Source of the DNA: Gammaproteobacteria bacterium
Lineage (GTDB): Bacteria > Pseudomonadota > Gammaproteobacteria > Chromatiales > Chromatiaceae
DNA: 48,551 bases
Assembly: GCA_020445415.1 (NCBI GenBank)
Contig: JAGRGP010000022.1
Span: forward strand, 1-48,551
Reading direction: 5' to 3'
Both the position numbers and the translations under genes were made by a program. Positions 1 through 8,769 of this stretch are shown here, in pieces. How positions within the stretch are numbered: the stretch's first letter is position 1; each line of letters opens with the position of its first letter. The notes below the pieces were generated by a model. It saw only the letters and a program-made list of their open reading frames with translations, was not told the DNA's origin and searched no databases.

Positions 1-36
1 GGACCCTGCTGTCCTGACCGGAGTTTCACCTCCCTT

Positions 37-62
37 AACCCGGTTCCATCCGGGTTTTTTTT
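37..62 (+). terminator. Rho-independent terminator for a gene left of the window
   Basis: A perfect 7-bp stem (AACCCGG / CCGGGTT) with a 6-nt loop runs directly into an uninterrupted T tract on the plus strand. The polarity fits a plus-strand gene ending before position 1, so the gene left of the window converges on pdxA. This argues against ksgA following pdxA in the same minus-strand operon, as it does in E. coli. Confidence 0.8.
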
Positions 63-95
63 ATCCGTCTGTTGGATTGTGCCTCGAATATCCGA

Positions 96-1127
96 TTATT
101 TCGAAAGCCGGCTAGACTTGTCCTCCACCGCCTGAGCCATTTTCCAAGCGGTTTGCACTGCCTCATCCAGACTGCCCCGGTCCGCCCGACCGGAACCCGC
201 AAGGTCTAGTGCCGTGCCATGATCCACCGAGGTTCGAATAATGGGGAGGCCCAAGGTGATGTTTACCGCCCGGCCAAATCCCAAGTGCTTCAGTACCGGT
301 AGTCCCTGATCATGATACATGGCTAAAATGCTATCCGACTCATCCAGGAACTTTGCGGTGAATGCGGTATCCGCCGGTAGCGGACCACGCAGGTCTATGC
401 CGGTCCGGCGAAGCTCATCAACCACCGGCTGGATAATGTCGTGCTCCTCATGTCCCAGGTGCCCCCCCTCGCCTGCATGGGGGTTGAGCCCGCAAACCAG
501 TATCCGTGGGGAGGGTATTCCGAACCGCTCCTTGAGATCCCGGTGGAGGATGCGAATGACCGTTGCAAGTGACTCGCGAGTGATGGCACGACTGACCTGG
601 GCCAGTGGCAGATGGGTGGTTGCCAGTGCCACCCTCAGACCCGGACAGGTCAACATCATGACAGGAGTTGCCTGGGTGAGTTGCGCCAGGTATTCGGTAT
701 GGCCGGAAAAGACGGTTCCGGAATCGTTGATCACGCCTTTGTGGACGGGGCCGGTGACGAGCCCTGAGAACTCTCCCGCAAGACACCCCTCTACACTCCG
801 TCTCAGGGTGCTCAGGACATAGTTTGCATTAAGCTTGTTGAGGCTTCCGGTTACCGCCGGAACCGCGAGTGAGATCGGTTCCACCGTTAACCGACCGGGT
901 GCGCAGGTTACCCGCTGAGTTGCCTGGAAGGTTTCGAGCTCCAGCGGCAGATCTAGCTGCTCCGCTCGAGAGTGGAGTAACAGTGGGTCGCACACCGCGA
1001 TCACCGGGATATCCCGACGATGTTGAGCATAACCGACACACAGATCGGGACCGATTCCCGCGGGTTCTCCGGGGGTCAGTGCCAGGGGGTTGGGACGGGG
1101 TACTGTTGCTCGGCGGTCAAGTTTCAT
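96..1127 (-). CDS. pdxA: 4-hydroxythreonine-4-phosphate dehydrogenase PdxA
   Basis: NAD-dependent cytosolic enzyme of pyridoxal 5'-phosphate synthesis; it oxidises 4-phosphohydroxy-L-threonine, which decarboxylates before condensation by PdxJ. The 343-aa product has the family start (LALTPGEPAGIGPDL) and three metal-ligand histidines at about H172, H217 (NPHAGEGGH) and H272 (YHDQG). These keep the same mutual spacing as H166, H211 and H266 of E. coli PdxA. I start at ATG 1127, just before the conserved block; an upstream ATG at 1154 would add nine poorly conserved residues. The start overlaps the surA stop by 11 nt, indicating translational coupling. The order lptD-surA-pdxA is conserved in gammaproteobacteria. 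Confidence 0.95.
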   Translation of the reverse strand: MKLDRRATVPRPNPLALTPGEPAGIGPDLCVGYAQHRRDIPVIAVCDPLLLHSRAEQLDLPLELETFQATQRVTCAPGRLTVEPISLAVPAVTGSLNKLNANYVLSTLRRSVEGCLAGEFSGLVTGPVHKGVINDSGTVFSGHTEYLAQLTQATPVMMLTCPGLRVALATTHLPLAQVSRAITRESLATVIRILHRDLKERFGIPSPRILVCGLNPHAGEGGHLGHEEHDIIQPVVDELRRTGIDLRGPLPADTAFTAKFLDESDSILAMYHDQGLPVLKHLGFGRAVNITLGLPIIRTSVDHGTALDLAGSGRADRGSLDEAVQTAWKMAQAVEDKSSRLSK

Positions 1128-2424
1128 CGAGCATGATGACGATGTAGGCCTCATCTTTTAGGCGGCGCAGGTAGAGTTCGCTCGCCTCTTCGAATTTACG
1201 TTCCCGGATTGCCGATCTGATCTCGGCCTTGTTGACCTCCTCCGTGCTATCCTGCTCCCGCCTTCCGAGTACCTCTACGATGTGCCATCCGAATTCAGTC
1301 TGAAAAGGCTCACTGACTTGGCCGATTTCAAGTTTATTCATTTCATCTTCAAACGCTGGCAGGAGATCGCCGGGCGTTACCCATCCGAGCTCTCCTCCGT
1401 TCACTGCCGATGTCTGGTCATCTGAGTTGGAGCGCGCCAACGCGGCGAAATCATCACCCCCTTGGATACGCTGCCGTAGTTGGGCAAGGCGGGTTTTCGC
1501 ATCTTGGTTGGAAGTGATTTCGTTGGTCGTGATCAAGATGTGACGCACCTGGGTCTGATTGATCAAGTGGCGTTCACCCCCTTTGTAGTCGATGACCTTG
1601 ATGATGTGAAAACCGCTGGGGGAGCGTATCGGATCACTTACCTCTCCCTTTTCCAGGCCGGCAACAACGTCGGTAAAGATCGTCGGTAGCTGTTTGGTTG
1701 GGCGCCATCCAAGCTCACCGCCGCTTAGCGCTTGGCGGCCATCCGATTCACGCAGTGCCACGCTGCCGAAATCCGCTCCCGATCTCAACTGCTGTACGAG
1801 CCGTTCGGCCTTCGTTTGGGCACTTTCCGACTGCGCCGCCGATGCTCCCTCGGGCACCGAGACGAGTATGTGTTGCAGCAAGTACTCGGTGCGACCGGTC
1901 AAGGTTAGGCCTTCCCGCCCCTGAAACGCGTTGATCTCCTGGTCGGTTACCCTAATTTGTTGGAGGACTTCGCGGTCAAGCAGTTGACGAATGATTAGCT
2001 GACTGCGGATTTCCTCCCGTATGCTGCGGAAGCTAATACCCTCTGCCTCCACGGTCTGGCGAAACTCGGCAAGTGTTAGGTGGTTACTCCGGGCGATGTC
2101 GCCAACGGTCTGTGCCAGAATGTCTTCACTGACGGATATACCCAGCCGGTCGGCTGCGGCAAGTTGCAGTTTCTGCATAACCAAACGGTCGAGCACTTGC
2201 CGCTCCAAGGTGGCCATGGGGGGTAGGTTGATATTCCGGTTTTTTATCCGCGTAAGAATTTTGGCCGTCTCTTCGTCGAGTTCGCTGCGCACCACGACAT
2301 CTTCGTCGACAATGGCCACGATCTTGTCCAGGGGCTCGACCGCCGCCATCAGCAGTCTGGTCGCAAGTAACAGTACAGCGAGTAGTAACGCACTGCGGAA
2401 ACTGTGGATTGGTAACTTTGTCAT
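1117..2424 (-). CDS. surA: Periplasmic chaperone and peptidyl-prolyl isomerase SurA
   Basis: Periplasmic chaperone that escorts unfolded outer-membrane proteins, including LptD, to the BAM complex. The 435-aa product (E. coli 428) has a signal peptide (about residues 1-28), an N-terminal chaperone region opening with a conserved block (LDKIVAIVDEDVVVRSELDE), and two parvulin domains. The parvulin repeats start near residue 181 (YLLQHILVSV) and residue 292 (TQVRHILITT). Each carries a GGELGW motif and a GF/GW-HI(I/V)xV motif. It lies 22 nt downstream of lptD and overlaps pdxA. I see no strong Shine-Dalgarno sequence at ATG 2424. Confidence 0.96.
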   Translation of the reverse strand: MTKLPIHSFRSALLLAVLLLATRLLMAAVEPLDKIVAIVDEDVVVRSELDEETAKILTRIKNRNINLPPMATLERQVLDRLVMQKLQLAAADRLGISVSEDILAQTVGDIARSNHLTLAEFRQTVEAEGISFRSIREEIRSQLIIRQLLDREVLQQIRVTDQEINAFQGREGLTLTGRTEYLLQHILVSVPEGASAAQSESAQTKAERLVQQLRSGADFGSVALRESDGRQALSGGELGWRPTKQLPTIFTDVVAGLEKGEVSDPIRSPSGFHIIKVIDYKGGERHLINQTQVRHILITTNEITSNQDAKTRLAQLRQRIQGGDDFAALARSNSDDQTSAVNGGELGWVTPGDLLPAFEDEMNKLEIGQVSEPFQTEFGWHIVEVLGRREQDSTEEVNKAEIRSAIRERKFEEASELYLRRLKDEAYIVIMLDET

Positions 2425-2446
2425 CTCAATTGTTCAAAGGGTCCAG

Positions 2447-5299
2447 CTAGTTGGCATCATAACCCGAGATGTTGGTCTCCAGATAGTCATCAACATCGTG
2501 CCCGAGACTTCCCAGGCCCTTCAGTTCGAACTGCAGCAGAATGGAGTTGGAGGGTTTGTCGTCGACATCAGTAAGCAGCTGCTGGGCCAGTAGCCTAATG
2601 CGCCAGCAGCAACTGTCATATTCGATTCCAGCAAAGGCCAGAACTGTCTTGTCGTAGAGCAAAGAGTGGGTCCAGCGACCCACGGCGCTGATATTGCGGG
2701 TAATCGGCCAGCGAGCCGAAAGGTCCGTCTGTTCAACGGTATCCTGGGTGTACCGGTAACCGGCATTGAAAAGCCTTGTATTTCCGTCGTGGTAGCGGAT
2801 AGCCACGGTTCCTTTCTCAATACTTCGGGAGTTGCGATGGGGGTTCCATTGGATACTGGCGGACGATCCCCAGTTACGGTTGATGCGGGCGGATGCTTCT
2901 GCCACCAGCGGCGAGCTATCCTCGTTCTCACTTGCGCTGGTCGGAGAAAGTTGCACCCTCCGGTCTCTGAAGTAATAAATTTGGCCGATACTGGCGCGCA
3001 AAAGCTCGACACCGGTATCGTCGCTTAGGATTCGCGAGGTTAGCGCCATGGTCAATTGATTGGCGTCACCAACACGGTCTGCTCCGCTGAAACGGTTCTC
3101 CCGGAATAGGCTACTGAGATTGAAGTTGACCTCAGAGGTGTCGAAGTCCGGTAGGTCGTCCTGGTTGTCGTAGGGAGTCAACAGATAGAAGACGCGCGGC
3201 TCGAGGGTTTGACTGAGCGCGGTATCGAACCAGTTGGTGGAACGTTCAAAGTAAAGCCCGCCATCTACGCTGAATGTCGGGAGCAGTCGGTCCGGTGTCT
3301 GTGCTTTTCCGGGGATCTGGCTTTCGAGCCAATAACGGGTATAACGGGCGCTTAGCTTCGGGGTGAGAAAGCCCCAACTGCGGGTAAGCGGCAGACTAAC
3401 ACCGGGCTGGAGGTCAAATCGCTGGCCATGAACCTGATCATCGTATTTGTGGGTGAAGTTGGCGTACTCGCTCCGCAAATGATAGGTGAGCCCAAAGGGT
3501 TGCCGTGGTTTATTGAGATCGAAGAGCAACTGAGGTAGTCGCCGGTATGGCGATTCGCTGGCAATATCCACGGTTTGAAAGTGCTGCACCCTGCCCAAAA
3601 AGCTCCAGCCATTGCCTATGTAACGCAGATCCGCCTTACGCTGGAGGTGTTTTGTGGAGGTGACCGCAAGATTATTTCCGAGGTCATCCAGGTATTGGTT
3701 GTCGGAGGCGTAGTTAACATCCACATCAAATGCCCATTGTGGATATGGATTGCCGGATGCTTGATAGGATAGAGCCCCCCGGGTATGGTTTGCGTCCTCG
3801 GCTACTTCCTGATCATAAGGGATAATCTCCGCCCGAACCTGCCCCCGGTGATTTTCCTGGAGATAGCGAAACTCGCTGTTAAGCAGCAAGCCGCGCTTAC
3901 TTAAAAATCTTGGGGTTACGGTAGCATCCATTTCGGGGGCAATATTGAAATAGTAGGGAATCGAGATATCAAAGCCACTACGATCGCTGTTGCCTACCGA
4001 AGGGAAGAGAAATCCCGATTTGCGCCGGTCGTCGATAGGAAACGAAATATAGGGGATGTAGGCAACCGGAGTATCGTTAACCCTAAGCTTGGCATTACGG
4101 GCTGTTCCCACACCTGCTGTGCGGTCGATATCCAGTTTACCGGCCTCAAGGCGCCAGGCGTTATTTCCGGGTCTGCAGGTAGAATAATCTATTTGTTCGA
4201 AATGCATCAGGTTGGCGCTTTCAAACCAGGCGGAAACGGCCCTACCTCGGGCGCCTTGATCAACCAGACGATATTCCACATCCTGCAAGGCACCTTGATC
4301 GTTTCCCATATCAAAGTGCGCCTCACGGGAGGTCACCCGTAAACCGGGCTGCTCAAAATAGACATTCCCCTTTGCATCCAAGGTTTCGTCGGTGCGGACA
4401 TATCGTGCGTTGTCGGCCTCCATCATCATTTGATTTTGGCGGACCCTGACACCACCTTCGAGAAGCATTGCTTCATCTTGCTCCTCCGCCGACAGGCTGT
4501 CGGCATCGATTATCACCTCGTCACCCTCGGTAGGTGAAAACGAGAGTGGTGCCGGGATCGGCCAGGGATAACACTGGCTCCAATTGAGCCCCCGATCAAT
4601 ATCACGAGAAGTGCTCGAAGCAGCGGTAATTAGGGAGCCTAGCTCATCGGTGCTCACGGTTGCGGGCGACTGCGGTAACTTCCGGTTGGTAGCGTCTGGT
4701 TGGCCGGGCGGAGGTGTTTGCTCGGGAGGCACCGGGAGGGCAGATGTGGTGGCGTCGCTTCCGGATTGTCCGTCTGATTGGGCGGAGCGCTCGGTCGGTG
4801 AAGGAATAGTCTCAGCCTGGGTTGGTTTCTCATCAGCGGTTTCGCTGTTGTCCAGTGTTTGGATAGCAGGGCTTGCGGTAGCTTCTCGCACCTGGTTAAC
4901 CCCTGGGTCTGGAACGGTAGCAGCTGGCTTTTGATCACCGGGGCCGGTGGGTGTGGTTGTGGCAGATTCTATTTCCAAACCCCGACTCTCCCGTGGCCCT
5001 TCGTGGGAAGATTCGCTCGTGGGCGAGATCTCCGGCGGAGAAGGGCGCCCTCCAGGTTCGGCGGCGGGAACCAGTGGTTCCGATTCTGGCGAGCTTGCCG
5101 GTCTGCTGGGTTGGTTCGTCTGCACCTCAGGGGCGCCATCCCTGAAGGCAGGTTCAGAAGCGCTGGTTTCAGCGCCACCGGTACACACCCACCCCCGACC
5201 TGGAGCTTCCTGACAGTCCCATCCCGCGGAGGACAGCTTGGCGACCAGAAGCAACAGGCCACCGGTGAATAGGGGAAATAACCTCTGACTCTGAGTCAC
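2447..5299 (-). CDS. lptD: LPS-assembly protein LptD
   Basis: Outer-membrane beta-barrel that, with LptE, inserts lipopolysaccharide into the outer leaflet. The 950-aa precursor has a signal peptide (about 1-25), then a short Cys-containing motif (C29, C39). A long Pro/Ser/Thr/Glu-rich linker of about 190 residues follows. Next come the OstA/LptA-like beta-jellyroll (from about residue 260) and the barrel. The adjacent cysteine pair (DSCCWR) is at 897-898, matching the disulfide partners known in E. coli LptD, and other cysteines lie near the jellyroll (SQCYPWP, STCRPGNN). The start is GTG 5299 with a weak GAG upstream. First gene of lptD-surA-pdxA, divergent from the AmgK-like gene. Confidence 0.95.
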   Translation of the reverse strand: MTQSQRLFPLFTGGLLLLVAKLSSAGWDCQEAPGRGWVCTGGAETSASEPAFRDGAPEVQTNQPSRPASSPESEPLVPAAEPGGRPSPPEISPTSESSHEGPRESRGLEIESATTTPTGPGDQKPAATVPDPGVNQVREATASPAIQTLDNSETADEKPTQAETIPSPTERSAQSDGQSGSDATTSALPVPPEQTPPPGQPDATNRKLPQSPATVSTDELGSLITAASSTSRDIDRGLNWSQCYPWPIPAPLSFSPTEGDEVIIDADSLSAEEQDEAMLLEGGVRVRQNQMMMEADNARYVRTDETLDAKGNVYFEQPGLRVTSREAHFDMGNDQGALQDVEYRLVDQGARGRAVSAWFESANLMHFEQIDYSTCRPGNNAWRLEAGKLDIDRTAGVGTARNAKLRVNDTPVAYIPYISFPIDDRRKSGFLFPSVGNSDRSGFDISIPYYFNIAPEMDATVTPRFLSKRGLLLNSEFRYLQENHRGQVRAEIIPYDQEVAEDANHTRGALSYQASGNPYPQWAFDVDVNYASDNQYLDDLGNNLAVTSTKHLQRKADLRYIGNGWSFLGRVQHFQTVDIASESPYRRLPQLLFDLNKPRQPFGLTYHLRSEYANFTHKYDDQVHGQRFDLQPGVSLPLTRSWGFLTPKLSARYTRYWLESQIPGKAQTPDRLLPTFSVDGGLYFERSTNWFDTALSQTLEPRVFYLLTPYDNQDDLPDFDTSEVNFNLSSLFRENRFSGADRVGDANQLTMALTSRILSDDTGVELLRASIGQIYYFRDRRVQLSPTSASENEDSSPLVAEASARINRNWGSSASIQWNPHRNSRSIEKGTVAIRYHDGNTRLFNAGYRYTQDTVEQTDLSARWPITRNISAVGRWTHSLLYDKTVLAFAGIEYDSCCWRIRLLAQQLLTDVDDKPSNSILLQFELKGLGSLGHDVDDYLETNISGYDAN

Positions 5300-5392
5300 A
5301 AGTGCTACTCAATCTCTGTGTGGATAGCGGTCGCCGACTAAAATCGCATAGAATTGCAAATACTTCAACGGCTTCCATACGGAAATTAAAAG
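5300..5392. promoter_or_regulatory. Divergent lptD / amgK promoter region
   Basis: This 93-nt spacer must hold promoters for both genes. On the minus strand GGAAGCC (5376-5370) and TCTAT (5352-5348) are 17 nt apart, loosely resembling the GGAACTT / TCTRA architecture of sigma-E, which controls lptD in E. coli. The match is partial. On the plus strand TAGAAT (5349-5354) could be a -10 box but lacks a convincing -35. Confidence 0.25.
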
Positions 5393-6373
5393 GTGAGTAA
5401 ACGTCGGGCGGCATTGTACGAGTGGTTATGCGGTGAATTGAAGCGCTCTCAGGTTCACCTGGAGCCGGCATCGGGGGACGCCAGCTTCCGTCGCTACTTT
5501 CGGGTTTATCTGGATGGAGAATCCAACAGCCTGATTGCCATGGATGCCCCTCCCGAAAAGGAGGATTGCCAGCCTTTCGTTGCCCTAGCGAAACGGCTCG
5601 AGTCTCAGGGGCTGCATGTACCGGCGATTCACGCTCAGGATCTTGAGCGAGGTTTTCTGTTGCTGGAAGACTTGGGCTCGATCCACTATCTGGATGCGCT
5701 AGATGAAAAGTCGGTGGACCGTTTGTATGGCGATGCCCTGAGTGCCTTGATAGTTATACAGAGCTGTGTGCGGGTCGAAGGTTTGCCCATTTATGATCAA
5801 GATATGTTGATGGGCGAGATGGGCCTGTTTCGAGAGTGGTTGGTGAATCGCCATCTTGGGACTAGGTTGGGTTCCGAGGAGGAGGAGATGTTAGACTGCT
5901 GCTTTCATTTTCTCACCAGCAACGCCTTAGCCCAACCGAGCGTCTGTGTGCTGCGGGATTTCCACTCAAGAAACCTGATGGTTTCCACCTCACCCAGTCC
6001 GGGTATCCTCGATTTTCAGGATGCGGTGAGCGGGCCGGTAACCTATGATCTGGTGTCGTTGTTGAAGGATTGTTATATCAGCTGGCCACGATCCCGGGTA
6101 GATGACTGGGCCCGTGGATACTTTGAACTGGCCGTTCAAAGCGGTGTACTGAGAGATGATCATGAGTCCAAATTCCTGAACTGGTTTCACCTGATGGGTG
6201 TTCAACGGCATCTCAAAGCGGCGGGGATATTTGCCCGGTTGTTTCGGCGTGATGGTAAGCCCGGATATCTGAAGGATATTCCGAGGACGCTCGGATATGT
6301 GACGGAACTGGAATTGGACTACCCTGAGCTGACCGGTTTGGTCAGGCTCATCCGGCGCCTAAAGTTGGATTGA
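5393..6373 (+). CDS. amgK: AmgK-like anomeric MurNAc/GlcNAc kinase (aminoglycoside phosphotransferase fold)
   Basis: Predicted cytosolic kinase with the aminoglycoside phosphotransferase fold. AmgK phosphorylates the anomeric hydroxyl of N-acetylmuramic acid or GlcNAc in peptidoglycan recycling. The 326-aa product has the nucleotide loop GDASFRRYFRV (28-38), the catalytic segment RDFHSRN (D189, N194) and the metal-binding DFQDA (D207 onward). The length and the position divergent from lptD match Pseudomonas amgK. There, murU (nucleotidyltransferase) follows directly; here only 149 nt of apparently non-coding DNA precede convergent purD. GTG 5393 is preceded by GGA about 9 nt upstream. The family is certain; the exact substrate is inferred. 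Confidence 0.8.
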   Translation: MSKRRAALYEWLCGELKRSQVHLEPASGDASFRRYFRVYLDGESNSLIAMDAPPEKEDCQPFVALAKRLESQGLHVPAIHAQDLERGFLLLEDLGSIHYLDALDEKSVDRLYGDALSALIVIQSCVRVEGLPIYDQDMLMGEMGLFREWLVNRHLGTRLGSEEEEMLDCCFHFLTSNALAQPSVCVLRDFHSRNLMVSTSPSPGILDFQDAVSGPVTYDLVSLLKDCYISWPRSRVDDWARGYFELAVQSGVLRDDHESKFLNWFHLMGVQRHLKAAGIFARLFRRDGKPGYLKDIPRTLGYVTELELDYPELTGLVRLIRRLKLD

Positions 6374-6522
6374 ATCAGTGGGGTGGTTTGAATGTCAAAA
6401 TTCCCAGGGAGGGTGCAGGGCTGGTTGGTTATGCCCCGTTTTCCCTGAATTACCCCTTATCGGAGGGCGGGGTGGGCTCGCAACTCAGGGCTTGGCCGCA
6501 GCGCAGCGTGCCTACCTGACCA

Positions 6523-7812
6523 TCACCTCTTTTCTCGTCCTATTGCACGATAACCTATGTCGGTGCGGTAGTATGCTCCAGGCCATTTGACTTTTTCCAC
6601 CAACTCATAGGCTCGCGCCTGAGCCTCTGCCACGGAGTCTCCCAAGGCGGTTGCGCAGAGCACCCGGCCTCCCGCCGTAACGATCTGGCCGTCCAGCATT
6701 AGGGTACCGGCATGGAAAACCTTGGTTCCGTCAGACTCGCCGCCCACGCAGGCGCTGCCGAGTTGGTCCCCCTTGGAATAGCTGCCCGGATAGCCAGCCG
6801 CGGCGAGCACGACTCCCAGGGATGCACGTTGGTCCCACTCGGTGTGCTCCCGATCAAGTCGGTGTTCAAGCGCTGCCAGGCAATGGGAAATCAGATCGGA
6901 TCTCATGCGCAACATGATCGGCTGAGTTTCGGGATCGCCAAAGCGACAGTTATATTCGAGAACCCGGGGTACTCCGGCTTTGTCGATCATAACGCCCGCA
7001 TACAGAAACCCGGTATAGGGCAGCCCTTCACTAGCCATGCCCTCAATGGTTGGTTTGATTACCTGATCCATGATGCGCCGGTGCATTTCAGGAGTTACCA
7101 CGGGTGCCGGCGAATAAGCACCCATGCCACCGGTGTTGGGTCCCTGGTCGCCATCGTCTCGCGCCTTATGATCCTGAGAACTGGCCATGGGGAGAATATG
7201 TTTGCCATCGGCGATAACGATAAAACTGGCTTCTTCTCCCTGTAAAAATTCCTCAATCACCACCCGATTGCCGGCCTCGCCGAAACTATTGCCGGAAAGC
7301 ATATCGACTACCGTGGTCTCCGCAGTTTTCATATCGTGAGCAATGATCACGCCCTTTCCCGCCGCCAATCCGTCAGCCTTAATGACGATCGGCACTCCGA
7401 CACGGTGGAGGTAGTCCAGTGCCGGTGCTGTTTCAGTAAAGCTGCCATAATCCGCCGTGGGAATCTGGTGCCGGGCCAGAAATGCTTTGGTAAAGGCCTT
7501 GGAGCCTTCCAGCTGCGCGGCCCCTCGGCTGGGGCCAAAACACCTTAATCCCGCCTCCTGAAAGGCATCCACGATACCGAGTACCAACGGAAGTTCAGGG
7601 CCGACAATGGTTAGTCCAATGTCATTGTCTTTGGCAAACACCAATAGCTGCTCAATCCGGTCCACATCAATGGGTACGTTGGTCAGGGTGGATTCACTGG
7701 CGGTGCCGGCGTTACCGGGCGCTACAAATACTTTGCTGGCCAGCGGAGATTGGGCAGCTTTCCAGGCGAGGGCATGTTCCCGGCCGCCACTTCCGATTAT
7801 TAATACATTCAT
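6523..7812 (-). CDS. purD: Phosphoribosylamine--glycine ligase PurD
   Basis: ATP-dependent ligase joining 5-phosphoribosylamine and glycine to give GAR, step two of de novo purine synthesis. The 429-aa product shows the N-terminal GSGGREHA motif (7-14) and the ATP-grasp loop KADGLAAGKG (145-154). It also has the conserved block EYNCRFGDPETQ in the second half. It begins at ATG 7812. It lies on the same strand as purH, separated from it by an lpxA homologue and a 142-nt gap, so purD probably has its own promoter. The gene converges on the AmgK-like gene; no clear terminator lies between them. Confidence 0.96.
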   Translation of the reverse strand: MNVLIIGSGGREHALAWKAAQSPLASKVFVAPGNAGTASESTLTNVPIDVDRIEQLLVFAKDNDIGLTIVGPELPLVLGIVDAFQEAGLRCFGPSRGAAQLEGSKAFTKAFLARHQIPTADYGSFTETAPALDYLHRVGVPIVIKADGLAAGKGVIIAHDMKTAETTVVDMLSGNSFGEAGNRVVIEEFLQGEEASFIVIADGKHILPMASSQDHKARDDGDQGPNTGGMGAYSPAPVVTPEMHRRIMDQVIKPTIEGMASEGLPYTGFLYAGVMIDKAGVPRVLEYNCRFGDPETQPIMLRMRSDLISHCLAALEHRLDREHTEWDQRASLGVVLAAAGYPGSYSKGDQLGSACVGGESDGTKVFHAGTLMLDGQIVTAGGRVLCATALGDSVAEAQARAYELVEKVKWPGAYYRTDIGYRAIGREKR

Positions 7813-7954
7813 AACTGTCGATCAGTCGCTAGGATTGGTTTCTGTATTGGTGCACGGGACGATAGCAGAATCATTAAGTGACGGGTACCGGCCGGAATGC
7901 AAACAACGGGGCAGGTAGGTCGCGGTAAGCAATTGGCTCCTCCAGTGGGGCTGG

Positions 7955-8743
7955 TTAGCGGTGCGCGGTAACGCCCCGTTGGCTGCGCCGAAAAAAACGT
8001 ATTATCGCTTCAACCTCTGCTATCTGTGGCGTTTTATCCAGATGATCCAAGGCTTCTCCAATGTTGACTCCGGACTGATAGATTTGACGGTAAGCAATTT
8101 TGATTGCCACGCGAACGTCGGCTGGGATGCCCGCTCGCCGTAGGCCGATACTGTTCAGCCCCGAGACTCTCGCGGGATTGCCGTCACCAATGGTGAAAGG
8201 GGGAATATCCTTCACGATTTTGGCGCAACCGGCAATCATCACGCGGTCTCCCATGAAGGTGAACTGATGAATGGCGGCCAGTCCGGAGATGAAGACATGG
8301 TCTCCAATAGTGACGTGACCCGCCAATACCGATCCGTGTCCCAGTACATTGTGATTGCCAATGATGCAGTCGTGTCCGGCATGGAAGTTACCCATGAAAT
8401 AGTTGTTGTCACCGATACGGGTACCCCCTGGGGTCTTAATTCCACGACTGATGTTCACTCCTTCCCGGAAGTGATTGTGGTGGCCAATGATCAGGGGCTT
8501 GGCGTGTGCGGGGTGGTACGAAAGATCTTGGGGTTCGCACCCCAGGAGTGCACCATGGCAAACCCGATTCCCGCGTCCCAGGCGTGTGCCGCTGAAGATG
8601 CGCACGCAAGATTCAATGATACATTCAGCGTCAATGATGACATCCGGTTCGATGATGGAATAGGGGCCGACCCGGACGGAATCGTGAAGTTCAGCTTCTG
8701 GAGCTACCAAGGCTGTAGGGTGAATTCCACTCATTTGGGACAT
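7955..8743 (-). CDS. lpxA: LpxA-family acyl-ACP--UDP-N-acetylglucosamine O-acyltransferase
   Basis: Left-handed parallel beta-helix acyltransferase. LpxA transfers a 3-hydroxyacyl chain from ACP to UDP-GlcNAc, the first step of lipid A synthesis. Hexapeptide repeats run through the first two thirds, the catalytic-type histidine is at about H124 ([10 protein letters not shown]), and the LpxA signature AIHQFTFMG and a [14 protein letters not shown] block follow, then a helical C-terminus. From ATG 8743 the protein is 262 aa, the same length as E. coli LpxA; ATG 8734 and a purH-overlapping TTG at 8773 are alternatives. It sits between purH and purD rather than in lpxD-fabZ-lpxA-lpxB, so it may be a second copy. 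Confidence 0.85.
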   Translation of the reverse strand: MSQMSGIHPTALVAPEAELHDSVRVGPYSIIEPDVIIDAECIIESCVRIFSGTRLGRGNRVCHGALLGCEPQDLSYHPAHAKPLIIGHHNHFREGVNISRGIKTPGGTRIGDNNYFMGNFHAGHDCIIGNHNVLGHGSVLAGHVTIGDHVFISGLAAIHQFTFMGDRVMIAGCAKIVKDIPPFTIGDGNPARVSGLNSIGLRRAGIPADVRVAIKIAYRQIYQSGVNIGEALDHLDKTPQIAEVEAIIRFFRRSQRGVTAHR

Positions 8744-8769
8744 CGACGGGTTTGCGAGTGGGGTGGGGC

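Noticed and set aside
4859..5272. Several plus-strand open frames opposite the LptD linker
   Set aside because: Low-complexity GC-biased codons keep the opposite strand open; no independent evidence for a gene.
6378..6590. 70-aa plus-strand frame after the AmgK-like gene, considered as a murU remnant
   Set aside because: No nucleotidyltransferase motif (such as GxGTRLxP) is present and it overlaps purD antisense.
7813..7954. PurR-type operator upstream of purD
   Set aside because: Only a GCAAAC half-site is visible; the palindromic partner is missing.
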